Shown: positions 50,395 to 61,893, counted from the stretch's first letter. The stretch: 64,000 nt of DNA from Lentisphaerae bacterium GWF2_49_21 (GCA_001804805.1 MHBH01000028.1:1-64000); one strand, 5' to 3'. Notes: generated from the letters alone by a model not told the origin. Program-made: numbers and translations.

Positions 50395-53300
50395 GCAACC
50401 GCAGCTTTGAGTCCGAAATAGAGAAAATCGCCCTCGACATTCTCCGCGAAGAGAATGACTACGAGATCCGTCTCGGCCCAAGTTTGACTGAAGGTGAAGC
50501 CAAGGAACGTGAATACACCGAAACCATCCTGCAAGACCGTCTGCACGCCGCGATAGACAAGATCAATCCTGATATTCCGGTGCCTGCGCGTGAAGATGCC
50601 TTGAAGAAAGTGATGCGTCTGACGGCAATGACTGTAATTGACAGCAATGAATCCTTTCATCACCTGCTCACCGAAGGAGTGGATGTCAAATTCAGCATTG
50701 GCGATGGCAAGACCAGGACCGACAAGGTCTGGCTGATTGATTTCAACAATCCAGAGGACAATGAGTTTCTGGCAGTTAATCAATATACAGTCATTGAAAA
50801 CAACAATAACAAACGTCCCGATATAGTTCTGTTCATCAATGGTCTGCCATTGGTCGTGATCGAACTTAAGAATGCCGCTGACGAAAACGCCGATGTACAG
50901 GCCGCATTCCGCCAGATGCAAACATATCAGCAGCTCATTCCTTCCCTCTTCACCTATAATGCATTTCTCGTAATCAGCGACGGATGGTTCGCCAAGGCTG
51001 GCACGATTTCGAGCGATTATCCACGATTTATGGATTGGAAGACAGCCGACGGCGAAACGGTTGTAGATTCAAAAGTCCAGCCTGAACTGGAGCCTCTAAT
51101 CAAGGGCCTGCTAAATAAAAAGACCATATTGGATGTCATCCGCCATTTCATAGTATTTGAAGACACCAAGGAGAAAAATGTAAAGAAGATTGCCGCCTAT
51201 CACCAGTATTACGCGGTCAACAAGGCCGTTTCGTCAACCCTCCGCGCTTCAGCAGACACAAGTACCATCATTCGCGAAAATCCTGCCGGGTATGGGCTGT
51301 CAACCGTGGAGGAACAACCCAAGGGCGACAGGCGTGCAGGCGTCATCTGGCACACGCAAGGCAGCGGCAAGAGTCTCTCAATGGTCTTCTATACAGGCAA
51401 GCTGGTACTGGCGGAAGGAATGAACAATCCCACAATCGTGATGCTCACAGACCGCAACGACCTTGACCAGCAGTTGTTTGAAACCTTCACTAATTGCCAG
51501 CAGTTGCTCCGCCAGACGCCTATGCAGGCCACCAACCGTGATGAATTGAAGAAACTCCTGTCAGTCGCGTCGGGAGGCATCGTATTTACGACCATTCAGA
51601 AATTCCTGCCGGATGAAAAGGGAGCTGCCTATCCGCTTCTGACAGACCGCCGCAACGTTGTCGTAATCGCCGACGAAGCCCATCGCAGCCAATATGACTT
51701 CATAGACGGCTTCGCCCGCCACATGCGCGATGCACTGCCAAACGCTTCTTTCATCGGGTTCACAGGTACCCCCATCGAAAAGGAAGACCGCGACACACAG
51801 GCTGTTTTTGGCAATCATATTGATGTATACGACATCCAGCAAGCTGTAGAAGACGGGGCGACCGTCCGCATCTACTATGAAAGCCGTCTGGCAAAAATCG
51901 GACTTTCCACTGATGACCGCAAGATTCTTGACGAACGCGTCGAAGAAGTCACTGAAGATGACGAACTCACCGAACGCCAGCAGCGCTTTGCCAAATGGAC
52001 AAGCGTTGAATCGGTGGTTGGAAGCGAGCCACGTGTCAGACAAATAGCCGCGGATTTGGTGGATCACTTTGACAAACGCCTCTCTGCATCTGATGGCAAG
52101 GGGATGATCGTCTGCATGAGCCGACGCATCTGTGTTTCCATGTACAACGAAATCATAAAACTGCGTCCGCACTGGCATGACTCTGCCGATGATAAAGGCG
52201 TCATCAAAGTCGTGATGACAGGTTCCGCCAGCGATCCACTAGACTGGCAGGAACACATCCGCAACAAGCCGCGACGAAAATCCATAGGCGACAGGCTGAA
52301 AGATCCCAAAGATTCGCTCAAGCTTATAATAGTACGCGATATGTTCCTGACTGGCTTTGATGCCCCTCCATTGCACACAATGTACATAGACAAGCCGATG
52401 AACGGACATACCCTCATGCAGGCCATTGCCCGCGTCAATCGCGTATTTGGTGACAAGGAAGGTGGATTGATCGTTGATTACATCGGCATTGCACAGGATC
52501 TGAAGAACGCTTTAGCTGTATATGCCGCAAGAAAAGGCAGAGGCGAAATCAAACACGACCAGGAAGAAGCCGTAGCCAAGATGCTGGAAATCTACGAAGT
52601 CATTGTAAATATGTTTGGACGCTTTGATTACCGCCAATATTTCAAGATAGAGCCACGAGCCAAGCTGAACTTCATTCTTGATGCCGCCAACCATGTTTCC
52701 GAGCTCACGGAAGAAAAAGACGGTAAGACTGTAAGAAATGGAAAGGAACGTTTCAAGGAAAATGTCATTCGGCTTCAGAAAGCTTTTGCCTTGTCAGTGC
52801 CACATCAAAAGGCATTTGAAATTCGGGATGATCTCGCTTTCTTCCAGGCTATCAAAGCCAGATTCAACAAATTCGACGATCAGACCAAAATCCGTACTAA
52901 CGCAGAGATAGAAACCGCCATCAGGCAGATTATAAACGATGCCATCATTTCGCAGGAAGTTATTGACGTTTTCGATGCGGCAGGTATCCGCAAACCGGAT
53001 ATCTCCATCCTTTCCGACGAGTTTCTTGGTGAAGTCCAAAGCATGGAACGCAAGAATCTCGCTCTGGAACTGCTCAAACGTCTGCTAAATGACGAAATCA
53101 AGATCCGCAGCAATTTAAACTTAGTGCAAGGCAGAAAGTTTTCAGACATGCTTGCCGAAGCTGTCAAGCGTTATCAAAGCGGATTGATTGATTCAGCTCG
53201 AGTAATAGAAGAACTAATACATCTTGCAAAAGAGATCCGCGAAGCCGACAAACGCGGTGAAAAAATGAATCTGCGTGTTGATGAGCTGGCTTTTTATGAT

Positions 53301-53570
53301 GCGTTAGCAGATAATCCAACTGCGGAGAATATTCTTGGGAACCAGACAATGAAACTAATCGCGAATGAGCTTGTTGATAGTGTCAGGAAGAATACCTCGA
53401 TAGACTGGCAGTTGAAGGAAAGCGTACAAGCAAAGCTACGCGTGATGGTCAAAAGAATTTTAAGGAAATACAAGTATCCGCCAGATGATCCCGCCACAGG
53501 TGAATATACAATTTCAGTGACTAAGGTATTGGATCAGGCTGAGTTACTGGCGGATTATTGGACTAAGTGA
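50391..53570 (+). CDS. hsdR: type I restriction endonuclease subunit HsdR
   Basis: '[12 protein letters not shown]' nuclease region, '[17 protein letters not shown]' Walker A, '[14 protein letters not shown]', '[16 protein letters not shown]'; ATGA overlap with rhuM. Confidence 0.95.
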   Translation: MSNRSFESEIEKIALDILREENDYEIRLGPSLTEGEAKEREYTETILQDRLHAAIDKINPDIPVPAREDALKKVMRLTAMTVIDSNESFHHLLTEGVDVKFSIGDGKTRTDKVWLIDFNNPEDNEFLAVNQYTVIENNNNKRPDIVLFINGLPLVVIELKNAADENADVQAAFRQMQTYQQLIPSLFTYNAFLVISDGWFAKAGTISSDYPRFMDWKTADGETVVDSKVQPELEPLIKGLLNKKTILDVIRHFIVFEDTKEKNVKKIAAYHQYYAVNKAVSSTLRASADTSTIIRENPAGYGLSTVEEQPKGDRRAGVIWHTQGSGKSLSMVFYTGKLVLAEGMNNPTIVMLTDRNDLDQQLFETFTNCQQLLRQTPMQATNRDELKKLLSVASGGIVFTTIQKFLPDEKGAAYPLLTDRRNVVVIADEAHRSQYDFIDGFARHMRDALPNASFIGFTGTPIEKEDRDTQAVFGNHIDVYDIQQAVEDGATVRIYYESRLAKIGLSTDDRKILDERVEEVTEDDELTERQQRFAKWTSVESVVGSEPRVRQIAADLVDHFDKRLSASDGKGMIVCMSRRICVSMYNEIIKLRPHWHDSADDKGVIKVVMTGSASDPLDWQEHIRNKPRRKSIGDRLKDPKDSLKLIIVRDMFLTGFDAPPLHTMYIDKPMNGHTLMQAIARVNRVFGDKEGGLIVDYIGIAQDLKNALAVYAARKGRGEIKHDQEEAVAKMLEIYEVIVNMFGRFDYRQYFKIEPRAKLNFILDAANHVSELTEEKDGKTVRNGKERFKENVIRLQKAFALSVPHQKAFEIRDDLAFFQAIKARFNKFDDQTKIRTNAEIETAIRQIINDAIISQEVIDVFDAAGIRKPDISILSDEFLGEVQSMERKNLALELLKRLLNDEIKIRSNLNLVQGRKFSDMLAEAVKRYQSGLIDSARVIEELIHLAKEIREADKRGEKMNLRVDELAFYDALADNPTAENILGNQTMKLIANELVDSVRKNTSIDWQLKESVQAKLRVMVKRILRKYKYPPDDPATGEYTISVTKVLDQAELLADYWTK

Positions 53571-53592
53571 ATATTTCAAAAGTTGAAGTTCT

Positions 53593-54456
53593 TCAGTTTT
53601 GCGGGTTGATCAGTTTATCTGATTGCCTTCTGTCACGATATGCCTTCGGGCTGGTTCCGGTAATCTTTTTGAATATACGGCTGAAATAGAACTGGTCGTG
53701 GTATCCGACCAGATTTGATATCTGGGAGAGCTTCAGGTCGGAACGCATCAGCCACTGCGCGGCGTTCTGGATCCGCACCTTTGAAATATATGAAACAGGG
53801 GTCATGCCGATCCTCTTCTTGAACAGACGGTAGAAATGACCTTCGCTGCAGTTTAGTTTCTTGGAAAGTTCCGCGATGTCAATATCGTCGGCGAAGTGCT
53901 CGTTGATGTAGCTGACCGCCTTCTCGACAATATTCTGGTCAGGATGGACTTCGCCTTCCTTGAGCAGGCGCTGGAAGCATCCCAGGATATCCAGGCATCT
54001 TCCGTCCAGCTCCATTCCTATGTTTCCGTATCCCCTGCAGGAAAGCTTCCACAGATCAAGGAACTTGCCGGCGAGATCGGGATATGTCGTATAAAGAACC
54101 TTGTCAATTGAGAATTTGTTGAAGACTGTTCCTTTGCAGCCGACCCAGATAATCTCGGTTTTCTTCTCGGAATATTCGGCATGCGAAGTGTTCGGAGGGA
54201 TCAGGAAGATACGGCTGTCGACGAGGGGGACATCGGCCCTGCCTTCGACCATGAACTTGCCTTCACCGTTCATGACACAGACAAACTCCCAGAACTTGTG
54301 GTATCCGAAAGGGACCCTGGTCCTCTCTCCCCTGAACCTTTCAATGTAGATAGGGGAGAGGGACGGGGAACGGATGAGTCCGAAATCACCGCTCCACAGG
54401 GAGTCCTTCAATATGGCGATATGTCCGAGTTTTACTTCCATGTCATAATAGTCCAT
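53593..54456 (-). CDS. AraC-family transcriptional regulator
   Basis: C-terminal 'DIAELSKKLNCSEGHFYRLFKKRIGMTPVSYISKVRIQNAAQWLMRSDLKLSQISNLVGYHDQFYFSRIFKKITGTSPKAYR'; N-terminal cupin-like. Confidence 0.93.
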   Translation of the reverse strand: MDYYDMEVKLGHIAILKDSLWSGDFGLIRSPSLSPIYIERFRGERTRVPFGYHKFWEFVCVMNGEGKFMVEGRADVPLVDSRIFLIPPNTSHAEYSEKKTEIIWVGCKGTVFNKFSIDKVLYTTYPDLAGKFLDLWKLSCRGYGNIGMELDGRCLDILGCFQRLLKEGEVHPDQNIVEKAVSYINEHFADDIDIAELSKKLNCSEGHFYRLFKKRIGMTPVSYISKVRIQNAAQWLMRSDLKLSQISNLVGYHDQFYFSRIFKKITGTSPKAYRDRRQSDKLINPQN

Positions 54457-54602
54457 GCTTTATGCTAATTTTGTCCATGGCTGAAATATTACAAGAGCAG
54501 TATTGTTAATATCAGAAAAAAGGAGCGGATGATTGGGTTTTGAAATTCATAATATCCTGTAAATCCTGTTATCCTGTCTGAAATCTAAATCAAGGAGATA
54601 CA

Positions 54603-55592
54603 ATGAAAGCTGCATTCAAAGGACCAGGAGGAATCAAGTTCAAGGACGTCGTGACGCGCCCACTCAAGCCCGATGAGATCAGGCTGAAGGTCGACGCCTG
54701 CGGAATATGCGGGACGGACCTGCATTCCGATCCGAACAACAAGAATGAATCCCGCTTCGGACACGAGATGGCCGGAACGATAAAGGAACTCGGATTAGGT
54801 GTGAAAAATCTCAAGGTCGGACAGAAAATCGCGGTGGACTCTTCAAGTGCATGCGGCCACTGCAGCGAGTGCAAGAACGGACTTCAGGAGCTCTGCACAA
54901 ACGTCCAGAGCATCTTCAACAGCATGGAACTGTGTTTTGCAGAGGAAGTCATCGCCCCGGCGATCAGCGCAGTCCCGTTCAGCGGAATCTCTGACGATGT
55001 CGCCTCGCTCCAGGAACCTCTGGGAGTTTCGATCGACATGGTCCGCCTTACCGACATCAACCTGAATTCCAATGTCCTTCTGATTGGTGCCGGTCCGATC
55101 GGACTCATGGCGGTGGCGTTGGCAAAACGGCAGGGCGCCCGGAAAATCTTTGTCTGCCAGCGCAAACGGCGCAAGGCGCGGTGCCAGATAGCCCTTGACT
55201 TCGGCGCCGACAAAATTATTGAGCCCGAGGAACTTGAGAAATATGATTTCGGCTGCAAGATCGACCGGATCATGGTCACTTCCGCGCCCGACACCATCGG
55301 AACTGCTGCGAAGATCGCATGCAAAGGTGGAATCATAACTTTCATCGGACTTGGATTCGGCGAGAAGGAAAAGATTTCCCTGGACGGGAACGCATTCCAT
55401 TTCAAAAAGCTCCAGCTCCGCGCGTCATTCGCGTCCCCGGCGATGTTCGGTCCTATGGCAATTGAATATCTGGAAAAAGGAATAATCGACGGCAAGAGAC
55501 TGATCTCCCATACTTTTCCACTGGCTGAACTGGCAAAAGGGATGGAAGTGGCGGCGAAGGATCTGGATGCGGTGAAGGTTGTAATCAAATAA
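54603..55592 (+). CDS. zinc-dependent alcohol/sugar dehydrogenase (MDR family)
   Basis: 'DACGICGTDLHSDP', 'FGHEMAGTI', 'VLLIGAGPIGLMAVALAKRQGARKIFV'. Confidence 0.9.
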   Translation: MKAAFKGPGGIKFKDVVTRPLKPDEIRLKVDACGICGTDLHSDPNNKNESRFGHEMAGTIKELGLGVKNLKVGQKIAVDSSSACGHCSECKNGLQELCTNVQSIFNSMELCFAEEVIAPAISAVPFSGISDDVASLQEPLGVSIDMVRLTDINLNSNVLLIGAGPIGLMAVALAKRQGARKIFVCQRKRRKARCQIALDFGADKIIEPEELEKYDFGCKIDRIMVTSAPDTIGTAAKIACKGGIITFIGLGFGEKEKISLDGNAFHFKKLQLRASFASPAMFGPMAIEYLEKGIIDGKRLISHTFPLAELAKGMEVAAKDLDAVKVVIK

Positions 55593-55628
55593 AGAATCTC
55601 CTGACGTCCATCGGACGGGAGATTCTTT
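55591..55628 (+). terminator. strong stem-loop, putative intrinsic terminator
   Basis: AAAGAATCTCC-tga-CGTCC-atc-GGACG-GGAGATTCTTT immediately after the dehydrogenase stop codon. Confidence 0.65.
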
Positions 55629-55738
55629 ATGCTGTAAAACAAAGACGTCGAATATATGCTTGGCGTGTATGAGGATTTCTGCAAATCACAAAAATATAGG
55701 AAATGCAGTTGAAAGCAAATATAAAGGAGAATGTAAAA

Positions 55739-56797
55739 ATGAAGTTGACAGCAGCAGTAATTGGGTGCGGTAACATTTCGAAATTCCATTTTTCCGGGCT
55801 CGAGAAGACCGGAGCGAAAATCAAATGGGTATGCGATCTGAGGAAGGAATCCGCCAAGCCTTGGATGGAGAAGTTCAACGCGAAGTATACGGACGACTTC
55901 ATGGACATCATGAACGATCCGGAAGTCAATGTCGTCAACATCACTTCATTCTCATCCATACACAAGGACATGTGCCTGGCCGCAATAGATGCAGGCAAGT
56001 CCGTGATCTGCGAGAAGACCCTGACGACAAACGCCGAAGATTCCTATGAGATCGTGAAAAAGGCGGAGAAAGCCGGGACAATCTTCTATACTTCGTACAT
56101 GAAGCGCTTTCTTCCGGCAGTGGAAAAGGGCAAGGAGATCCTCCCTTCCATCGGAAAGATTCTCTCCACCAGCATACGCGCATTCCAGCCGTGGGGCGAC
56201 ATGTGGAGCGGAAATCCCAAGGAAGGGGCATGCCACACTCCGCCCGGAGGGAAATCAGTATTGGTCAAGAACCTCGGCGGCGGCGTGCTGGTCTGCGGCG
56301 GAAGCCATATACTTGATCTTGTCTGCCACTTCCTGGGAAGACCAAGCAGCCTTTACGCCTACATGGCCATTCCGAAGGACAGGGATTACGATCTGCAGGC
56401 TGCCGCGCTCATGGAGACCGAGAACGGACCTGTCCATTACGAAACCCTCATGCATTCCCTGGACAAGATAGGATATCTGCGTGATGGCTGGGATGAGACA
56501 ATTGAAATAACTGGTACAAAAGGCAGGATCAATGTCTACTGTCCGTTCTGGGACAAGGTTGACATCAAGGGATCGTTGATGGTGCATTGTGGCAGCGCCA
56601 ACGGGACTGCGACCGAATATCGCTTTGCGCCGGTTTCTCCATTTGACCGCGCGATAGCCTTCTTCTGTGAGAACATTTCCAAGGGCAAGCAGGGAACGCA
56701 GTCGCGCCTGACCGGGTACGATGTCGATGAACTAATATCCTGCATTACTAAAAGCGCCAAGTCGAAAAAGGCCCTGGAGATCAAGTGGAAGATATAG
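55739..56797 (+). CDS. Gfo/Idh/MocA-family oxidoreductase
   Basis: 'TAAVIGCGNISKFHFSGLEKTGAKIKWVCDL', 'AAIDAGKSVICEKTLTTNAEDSYEIVKKAEKAG'; RBS AAGGAGAA. Confidence 0.92.
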   Translation: MKLTAAVIGCGNISKFHFSGLEKTGAKIKWVCDLRKESAKPWMEKFNAKYTDDFMDIMNDPEVNVVNITSFSSIHKDMCLAAIDAGKSVICEKTLTTNAEDSYEIVKKAEKAGTIFYTSYMKRFLPAVEKGKEILPSIGKILSTSIRAFQPWGDMWSGNPKEGACHTPPGGKSVLVKNLGGGVLVCGGSHILDLVCHFLGRPSSLYAYMAIPKDRDYDLQAAALMETENGPVHYETLMHSLDKIGYLRDGWDETIEITGTKGRINVYCPFWDKVDIKGSLMVHCGSANGTATEYRFAPVSPFDRAIAFFCENISKGKQGTQSRLTGYDVDELISCITKSAKSKKALEIKWKI

Positions 56798-56846
56798 GGA
56801 AGGGGAGCTAAAACGCGCGTGCTTTGCCGGGAACTTGATTGTTTTA

Positions 56847-56920
56847 GTTGGAGTACAAGCTTCAGCTTGCGTAAACTATTTAATAGTAAGACAAACTAAA
56901 GTTTGTACTCCAACGGGGTT
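56847..56920. repeat. interspersed repeat with GTTGGAGTACAA/TTGTACTCCAAC inverted ends (copy 2)
   Basis: Matches 19370-19440. Confidence 0.8.
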
Positions 56921-57031
56921 TATCGCCGAGTGTTTCTGCGAGAAAGTTTTAAGGAAGTTCGTCTTGATATTCCCCTGCAGTCTGATTATCTTCAGGAAAT
57001 ATTAAAACCAAATTCCCTTTAAAAGGCAATC

Positions 57032-59908
57032 ATGATGCGCGTGGCATTATTATCATTTTTAGTTCTATGTGTAATCTGTCTGGCTGAGAATGGATCTGCT
57101 GCTTCGACGGAGAACCATGTCCTGCGTTCGACGCCTGCGCCGGGGCCGGTGAGTCTGGATAAGGACTTGAGCGGCTGGGACCGCAGCGGAGCGATCGTGA
57201 TGGCTGACGACATTGAAAAGCCTCGATACGTTGTGCGTGTGACGTCGATGTACGATCAGTCAAGCCTTTATCTGGCGTTCGAATTCAAGGATCCGACACC
57301 GATGGTCAACCACGTGGATCCTAAGAAGTCGCCGGGACAAGCGTGGTGTGGCGATACTGTTCAACTGCGCTTCAACACCAGTCCGGACCTTGCCGACAAA
57401 CCACAGAAACCGGAACAGTTGCTGCATCTTGACGGGTATTGGTATACAGACGGCAAGCAGGCAGTGGCATACGCGGTTTACGGGGACTTGGCGCCGGGCG
57501 GGAAAGTTGAGAAGACGATTGAACAGGCCATAGGGCAGGGAGTGGAGATGAGTTTCCGTCCGGATGCGGACGGAAAAGGATATTTGCAGATCATTAGAAT
57601 AGACTGGAAGATGCTTCGTCCGGACGGTGAGGCGTACAAGGCGGGTCAGTCTTTGCGGATGGCGATTGAAGCGATGTGGGGGAACATCCAGTACCAACAG
57701 CATGCTGCGGACAGGGTGGTTGATCTGCTGAATCCTAAGCATATGGAGAAGGAGATGCTGTGGACGAATCCGCCTGCGTTCGGGAAAGTTGATCTGGTGG
57801 ATAAAGGTGGGCTTGAACCTGGCGAGACCTCGGTGCTGTGGCCGAAACTTGTGGAGCGTTACGAGCAATTACAGAAAGAGGAGGCGGCAAGAACAGTTCC
57901 GCAAACTGCTGAGAAAGCCACGCCTCCGGCGCCGGACAGGCCGTGCCTGGATGGCAAGGACGAAGTTCAGCGATTGCTGAACCAGTGGTTTGCAGAGGGA
58001 ACTGCGGCTGGCAACAAGGGAGATTGCTACGACAACCGCGACCGCGAGCACTCCGCGATCAAGAGGTCTCAGTTTCCACAGCTGCGCAACTTCGAATACA
58101 CGAAGGAACAGACGGCGAAGAATGAGGATTATGCTTTGTTTCTCGGAGTCAGATCAGATGTGACGTTTGGAAATTCATCGACGTCCTCGGCGCCGGAGAA
58201 GGGCGGATGCAATCCGCGTCACGCGATGATGCAGCCAATGGGCATGTCAAAACTTTGTACGCAGTACCGCGGTTCGAATCTCTATATGTATCCCGCCCAT
58301 CATGACTACCTGCCCGGCCACAATGGCCAGGGCATGTACGGGGATCTTCTTCCGCTGAACAGCCCGTACGTTCTGATTTCGAAGGGATCTTCAGGAAGTG
58401 ACATTCCATTCCTCAATGCGATGATCCACACGGCGGCGGCGTTTGATCCGAAGGTCAAGGAAATTCTGGTCAAGCATGGACTTCTGATGCCGACGCTCCA
58501 GGCGATCATGCGTGCCAGCAACACGCAGGTGGTCAAGCCCGAGGACTATTTCACAGGCAAGGCGCATCCGATTGTGTTCAGAGGGGACCAGCTCAACGAG
58601 CTTAAGATGGTAAAGGCGGCGCATGCCATGACACCGGAACAGATTTTACCGCTTGCCATGGTGCGAGTGGTGGATGAGGACATGATGAAGCCGGGCGTCA
58701 ATGCGCCGGAAGGCATGCCGTCCGAACGTTTCTGTGAAACGCCTGCGGTGGTGGGGCGCATTTTCCGGCGCTGGGACCGCGCAATGCGGATGAAGGTGAG
58801 CGCTGCCGAAAGTTTCGACTATATGAACAGGCCATTGCAGTTCCGCTGGGTTCTTCTGCAGGGCAATCTGGAACTTGTGAGGATCGAACCTTCTAAGGAT
58901 GGCAGCGAAGCTCTGTTGACGATCGCGTGGCATGATCGTTTTCCAGTTGAGGCGGGAAGTTCAATTGACACGAACCGCGTTGACATCGGCGTATTCGCCA
59001 GCACTGGCGAGGGCTGGTCGGCACCAGCATTTATAAGCGTCTGCTGTCCTGACAACGAGCTCCGCACGTATGACGAGAAGAACCGCCTGGTGGACATCCA
59101 CTATTCTGCAGGCGATACACGGATCGGGTATGAGACGGATGTGCTTTTGCCGGGAGAGGGCATTGCACCGTATCACGTGCGTGACTGGCCTGCGCTTTTG
59201 GAAATGGTCGACGGCAAAGGCGAGGGGATGGTCCGGGAAATGTTGCAAAAGAGTTTGAAAGATGATGCACGGACTGCGTCTGCATCGGTACGCCAGGAAC
59301 TGCTGGAGCTGGTGAAAAAATTCGAAGCGCAGCGGGAAGCGAAACCAGCGAGTAATCTGAATGCGCGGAGGGATGCAGTCCGGCGTGATGCGAAAGCAAG
59401 CAGCCAGCCTCTCCTCAAGACTGTGCCGTCTCAGGGGCGTTCGGTCAAGGACATGCTCGAAGCTGTCCTCAACGGATGGAAGGACGATCCGATGTTCTAT
59501 CTCCGGCAGCGCGAGGCGATTGACGCGGAGGCCGTAAAGATAGGTTCCAAGGCAAAGGATGAGCTCGAGAAAGCTAGAAAACGGCTGGTGGAGCTTGGGA
59601 TTTATCAGATGACTGCGGGCGGAGGCTGGGAACTTCACTCGGTGCGTCCAGGTGACAAGCCGGTGCTTGAACGGCTGACGAAATATGAACGATTGGAGCT
59701 GCAACGGTTCCATCTGGAGATTCTGAACCACGTGCTTCTTCCGGGCGTGCTGGTGCGGGATTACACTTTTAACTATGTGGACAACCGCATGGCGGTGTCG
59801 CCGCCTCTCTGGCTGGTTTTCGATTATGACGAAGCTACAAGGAAAGTCAATGTGAATGTGCGCAAGACTGATGAAGCCCGTGCTCCTCAGCCGCTGGAAA
59901 ATCCGTGA
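57032..59908 (+). CDS. secreted protein with N-terminal CBM9/DOMON-like domain, function unknown
   Basis: Signal peptide; 'GPVSLDKDLSGWDRSGAIVMADDIEKPRYVVRVTSMYDQSSLYLAFEFKDPTPMVNHVDP' parallels the N-terminus of the 33082-37101 protein. Confidence 0.7.
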   Translation: MMRVALLSFLVLCVICLAENGSAASTENHVLRSTPAPGPVSLDKDLSGWDRSGAIVMADDIEKPRYVVRVTSMYDQSSLYLAFEFKDPTPMVNHVDPKKSPGQAWCGDTVQLRFNTSPDLADKPQKPEQLLHLDGYWYTDGKQAVAYAVYGDLAPGGKVEKTIEQAIGQGVEMSFRPDADGKGYLQIIRIDWKMLRPDGEAYKAGQSLRMAIEAMWGNIQYQQHAADRVVDLLNPKHMEKEMLWTNPPAFGKVDLVDKGGLEPGETSVLWPKLVERYEQLQKEEAARTVPQTAEKATPPAPDRPCLDGKDEVQRLLNQWFAEGTAAGNKGDCYDNRDREHSAIKRSQFPQLRNFEYTKEQTAKNEDYALFLGVRSDVTFGNSSTSSAPEKGGCNPRHAMMQPMGMSKLCTQYRGSNLYMYPAHHDYLPGHNGQGMYGDLLPLNSPYVLISKGSSGSDIPFLNAMIHTAAAFDPKVKEILVKHGLLMPTLQAIMRASNTQVVKPEDYFTGKAHPIVFRGDQLNELKMVKAAHAMTPEQILPLAMVRVVDEDMMKPGVNAPEGMPSERFCETPAVVGRIFRRWDRAMRMKVSAAESFDYMNRPLQFRWVLLQGNLELVRIEPSKDGSEALLTIAWHDRFPVEAGSSIDTNRVDIGVFASTGEGWSAPAFISVCCPDNELRTYDEKNRLVDIHYSAGDTRIGYETDVLLPGEGIAPYHVRDWPALLEMVDGKGEGMVREMLQKSLKDDARTASASVRQELLELVKKFEAQREAKPASNLNARRDAVRRDAKASSQPLLKTVPSQGRSVKDMLEAVLNGWKDDPMFYLRQREAIDAEAVKIGSKAKDELEKARKRLVELGIYQMTAGGGWELHSVRPGDKPVLERLTKYERLELQRFHLEILNHVLLPGVLVRDYTFNYVDNRMAVSPPLWLVFDYDEATRKVNVNVRKTDEARAPQPLENP

Positions 59909-59924
59909 CAACGCGAATGCATTT

Positions 59925-60851
59925 TTATTTCTTCTTCTTCTGATTCTCCGCATCATTAAGCGATCGCTTGAATGTGTCCAGGGCGTTTTCCACATTAGCC
60001 GGATTCCGGTGAAAACCTCCGTGATCCCCCTTGGCGTCCTCTATGGCTGACACTATGCTGCCGCCATAACGTTTGATCCAGTCCTGAGCCTTCCGCATTC
60101 CAGCGATGCCATCACGGTCGGGGTGCGGATCGTTCGCGCCGGCATATGTGATCCACAATGTATCCTTGAGCGGCTGCGGTCCGAGCAGTCCGTTCTCTAT
60201 TTCACGGTTGATCGGGAAATCATCGCCAGCCTTTCCGGCGTTGGCAATTGTCATAAAAATGAATTTATCCGTTTTGTTGTCCAGTGCCGTTACTCCGTAG
60301 ATGTTAGCCGAACCACGGCTGAAACCGTGTGCAAGGACTGATCTCTTTGCAATGTTCTGAACTCCGAGGATCTTTGCCATGTTATGGACTATTTCCCTGG
60401 GCAGATAGTAATCGTTCGGCTTTTCACCTTCTCCAAACCACCATTGAAGGGCCACAATTCCATATCCGGCCTTGGCAATATGGGGTTGCCATAGGAAGAA
60501 CTCGTCAAAAGCCCAGCTGCCGTGACCGTGAAGCGTGAAGATCATGGGAGGAGGATTTTTGGATGAGGTGCCCTTTGGAAACCAAAGTATGTAGAAACTC
60601 CTGCCGTCAGGGGTGGGCAGGATTTGCGCCCCTTTGCCTGCGGCAAATTTATATCTCTCGGCGGACGCTTCCCTGGCCTTGATGAAAAGCGGAAGTTTCT
60701 CTACGCTGTTATCATCTTTCTGCAGGGTGACTTTAGTAGTCTCCTGCTGGGCCGGCAGCAATCCATTGAATAAAAAGAAAAACAGTATTCCAACCGTCAT
60801 GTATCGTCTTGTCATAAGATTACTCCGGGTCAACGCCAGTTGTGAAAACAT
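59925..60851 (-). CDS. alpha/beta hydrolase (esterase-like), secreted
   Basis: 'MIFTLHGHGSWAFDEFFLW' oxyanion HG motif; 'VLAHGFSRGSANIYG' GxSxG nucleophile elbow. Confidence 0.75.
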   Translation of the reverse strand: MFSQLALTRSNLMTRRYMTVGILFFFLFNGLLPAQQETTKVTLQKDDNSVEKLPLFIKAREASAERYKFAAGKGAQILPTPDGRSFYILWFPKGTSSKNPPPMIFTLHGHGSWAFDEFFLWQPHIAKAGYGIVALQWWFGEGEKPNDYYLPREIVHNMAKILGVQNIAKRSVLAHGFSRGSANIYGVTALDNKTDKFIFMTIANAGKAGDDFPINREIENGLLGPQPLKDTLWITYAGANDPHPDRDGIAGMRKAQDWIKRYGGSIVSAIEDAKGDHGGFHRNPANVENALDTFKRSLNDAENQKKKK

Positions 60852-60887
60852 TTAAACGTCCTTGTTGAAAAACAATTACATCTGGAC

Positions 60888-61577
60888 CTAGCACAACTCA
60901 AGCAATTTCACTCCGATCCTCAGCCGTCTCTTCATGTGTTTGTTGTTGGAATTCCGGGCGTTCTTCAAATACTTTTCCCAGAGCGGAGCGGCGTATTGCA
61001 TTTCGGATTTTGCCAGGCCGGGACCGAGTTCTGTCAGGGCAAGGCTCAGATAGAAAAATGGGAAGCGGCGCCAATGACCATCGCCAAGCCGGCTCTTTTT
61101 TAATTCTTTCATGCCTTTCACCAATCGTTCTTCCCGCTTGGAAAACTTTGTGACAAGAAGATTCCTCCAGTATGAGGTGGAACATTTGCCACAACAGTAG
61201 GTTCCAATCCCGTACCCTCTTTTCTCGGAATCTTCGAGCCGGGAGGAAAAACCTTTTATAGCCGCGAGATGTGCAGCTTTTATTTCCTTGTCCTTGAGAT
61301 CCACTATGGATAAGATGCGGCAGGTCTCCTCTCCAAGGATATGTGAGATTGCGGCGCCACTGGTTATTCTTTCACCTGTGAATACCCGGATGCCATTTTG
61401 CATGTCCACTTTTGTCGGTGCAAACATGTTGGCGTAGGAGCCCGGAAGTCCCTGTCGGGAAGCCAGCCATTTCCCGACCGCAATGCACTCTGTCTTTGGA
61501 ATATCACGCGAATAGAAAAGAGCTTCGGAAACCGAATCGATTGTTCCTGCAAGGCTGTTTTGGGTGAGGTATTTCAT
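60888..61577 (-). CDS. hypothetical protein
   Basis: Uninterrupted 229-aa ORF with ATG preceded by AGGAGAATC; contains 'YCCGKCSTSYW' Cys cluster. Confidence 0.6.
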   Translation of the reverse strand: MKYLTQNSLAGTIDSVSEALFYSRDIPKTECIAVGKWLASRQGLPGSYANMFAPTKVDMQNGIRVFTGERITSGAAISHILGEETCRILSIVDLKDKEIKAAHLAAIKGFSSRLEDSEKRGYGIGTYCCGKCSTSYWRNLLVTKFSKREERLVKGMKELKKSRLGDGHWRRFPFFYLSLALTELGPGLAKSEMQYAAPLWEKYLKNARNSNNKHMKRRLRIGVKLLELC

Positions 61578-61630
61578 GTGATTCTCCTTCTGGAAACTAT
61601 TTTGCTTTTATGTCAGGCACTTTGGCCTGA

Positions 61631-61736
61631 CTTTGGAGTGCGGCACCCCTGAGCCGCTTTTCTTTACAGTGAATTTGTTTTTCTAAATCCCGCTTCCGAC
61701 TGAATTCCAAAGCGGCACAGGGGTGCCGCACTCCAA
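61631..61736. repeat. large inverted repeat CTTTGGAGTGCGGCACCCCTG..GCCGCTTT ... AAAGCGGCACAGGGGTGCCGCACTCCAAG
   Basis: Near-perfect ~28-nt arms read directly. Confidence 0.8.
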
Positions 61737-61893
61737 GGATTCGCCTTGCTCATCAATTAATCATTTAAATCCAGAAGGATCATCTCCTTCTCTTTTGATT
61801 GCGGTGCCGTTGAACAGCCGACGCAGACCGCCAAAAGAATCGTCAAGTTTGTTTTCTACATCGATATACCCTTGCCGAACGTAAAATGATTTC

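Noticed and set aside
58961-59995. 344-aa minus-strand ORF opposite the 57032-59908 gene
   Set aside because: Shadow ORF: low-complexity Arg/His/Pro-rich translation, no RBS or domain signature, fully antisense to a better-supported CDS.
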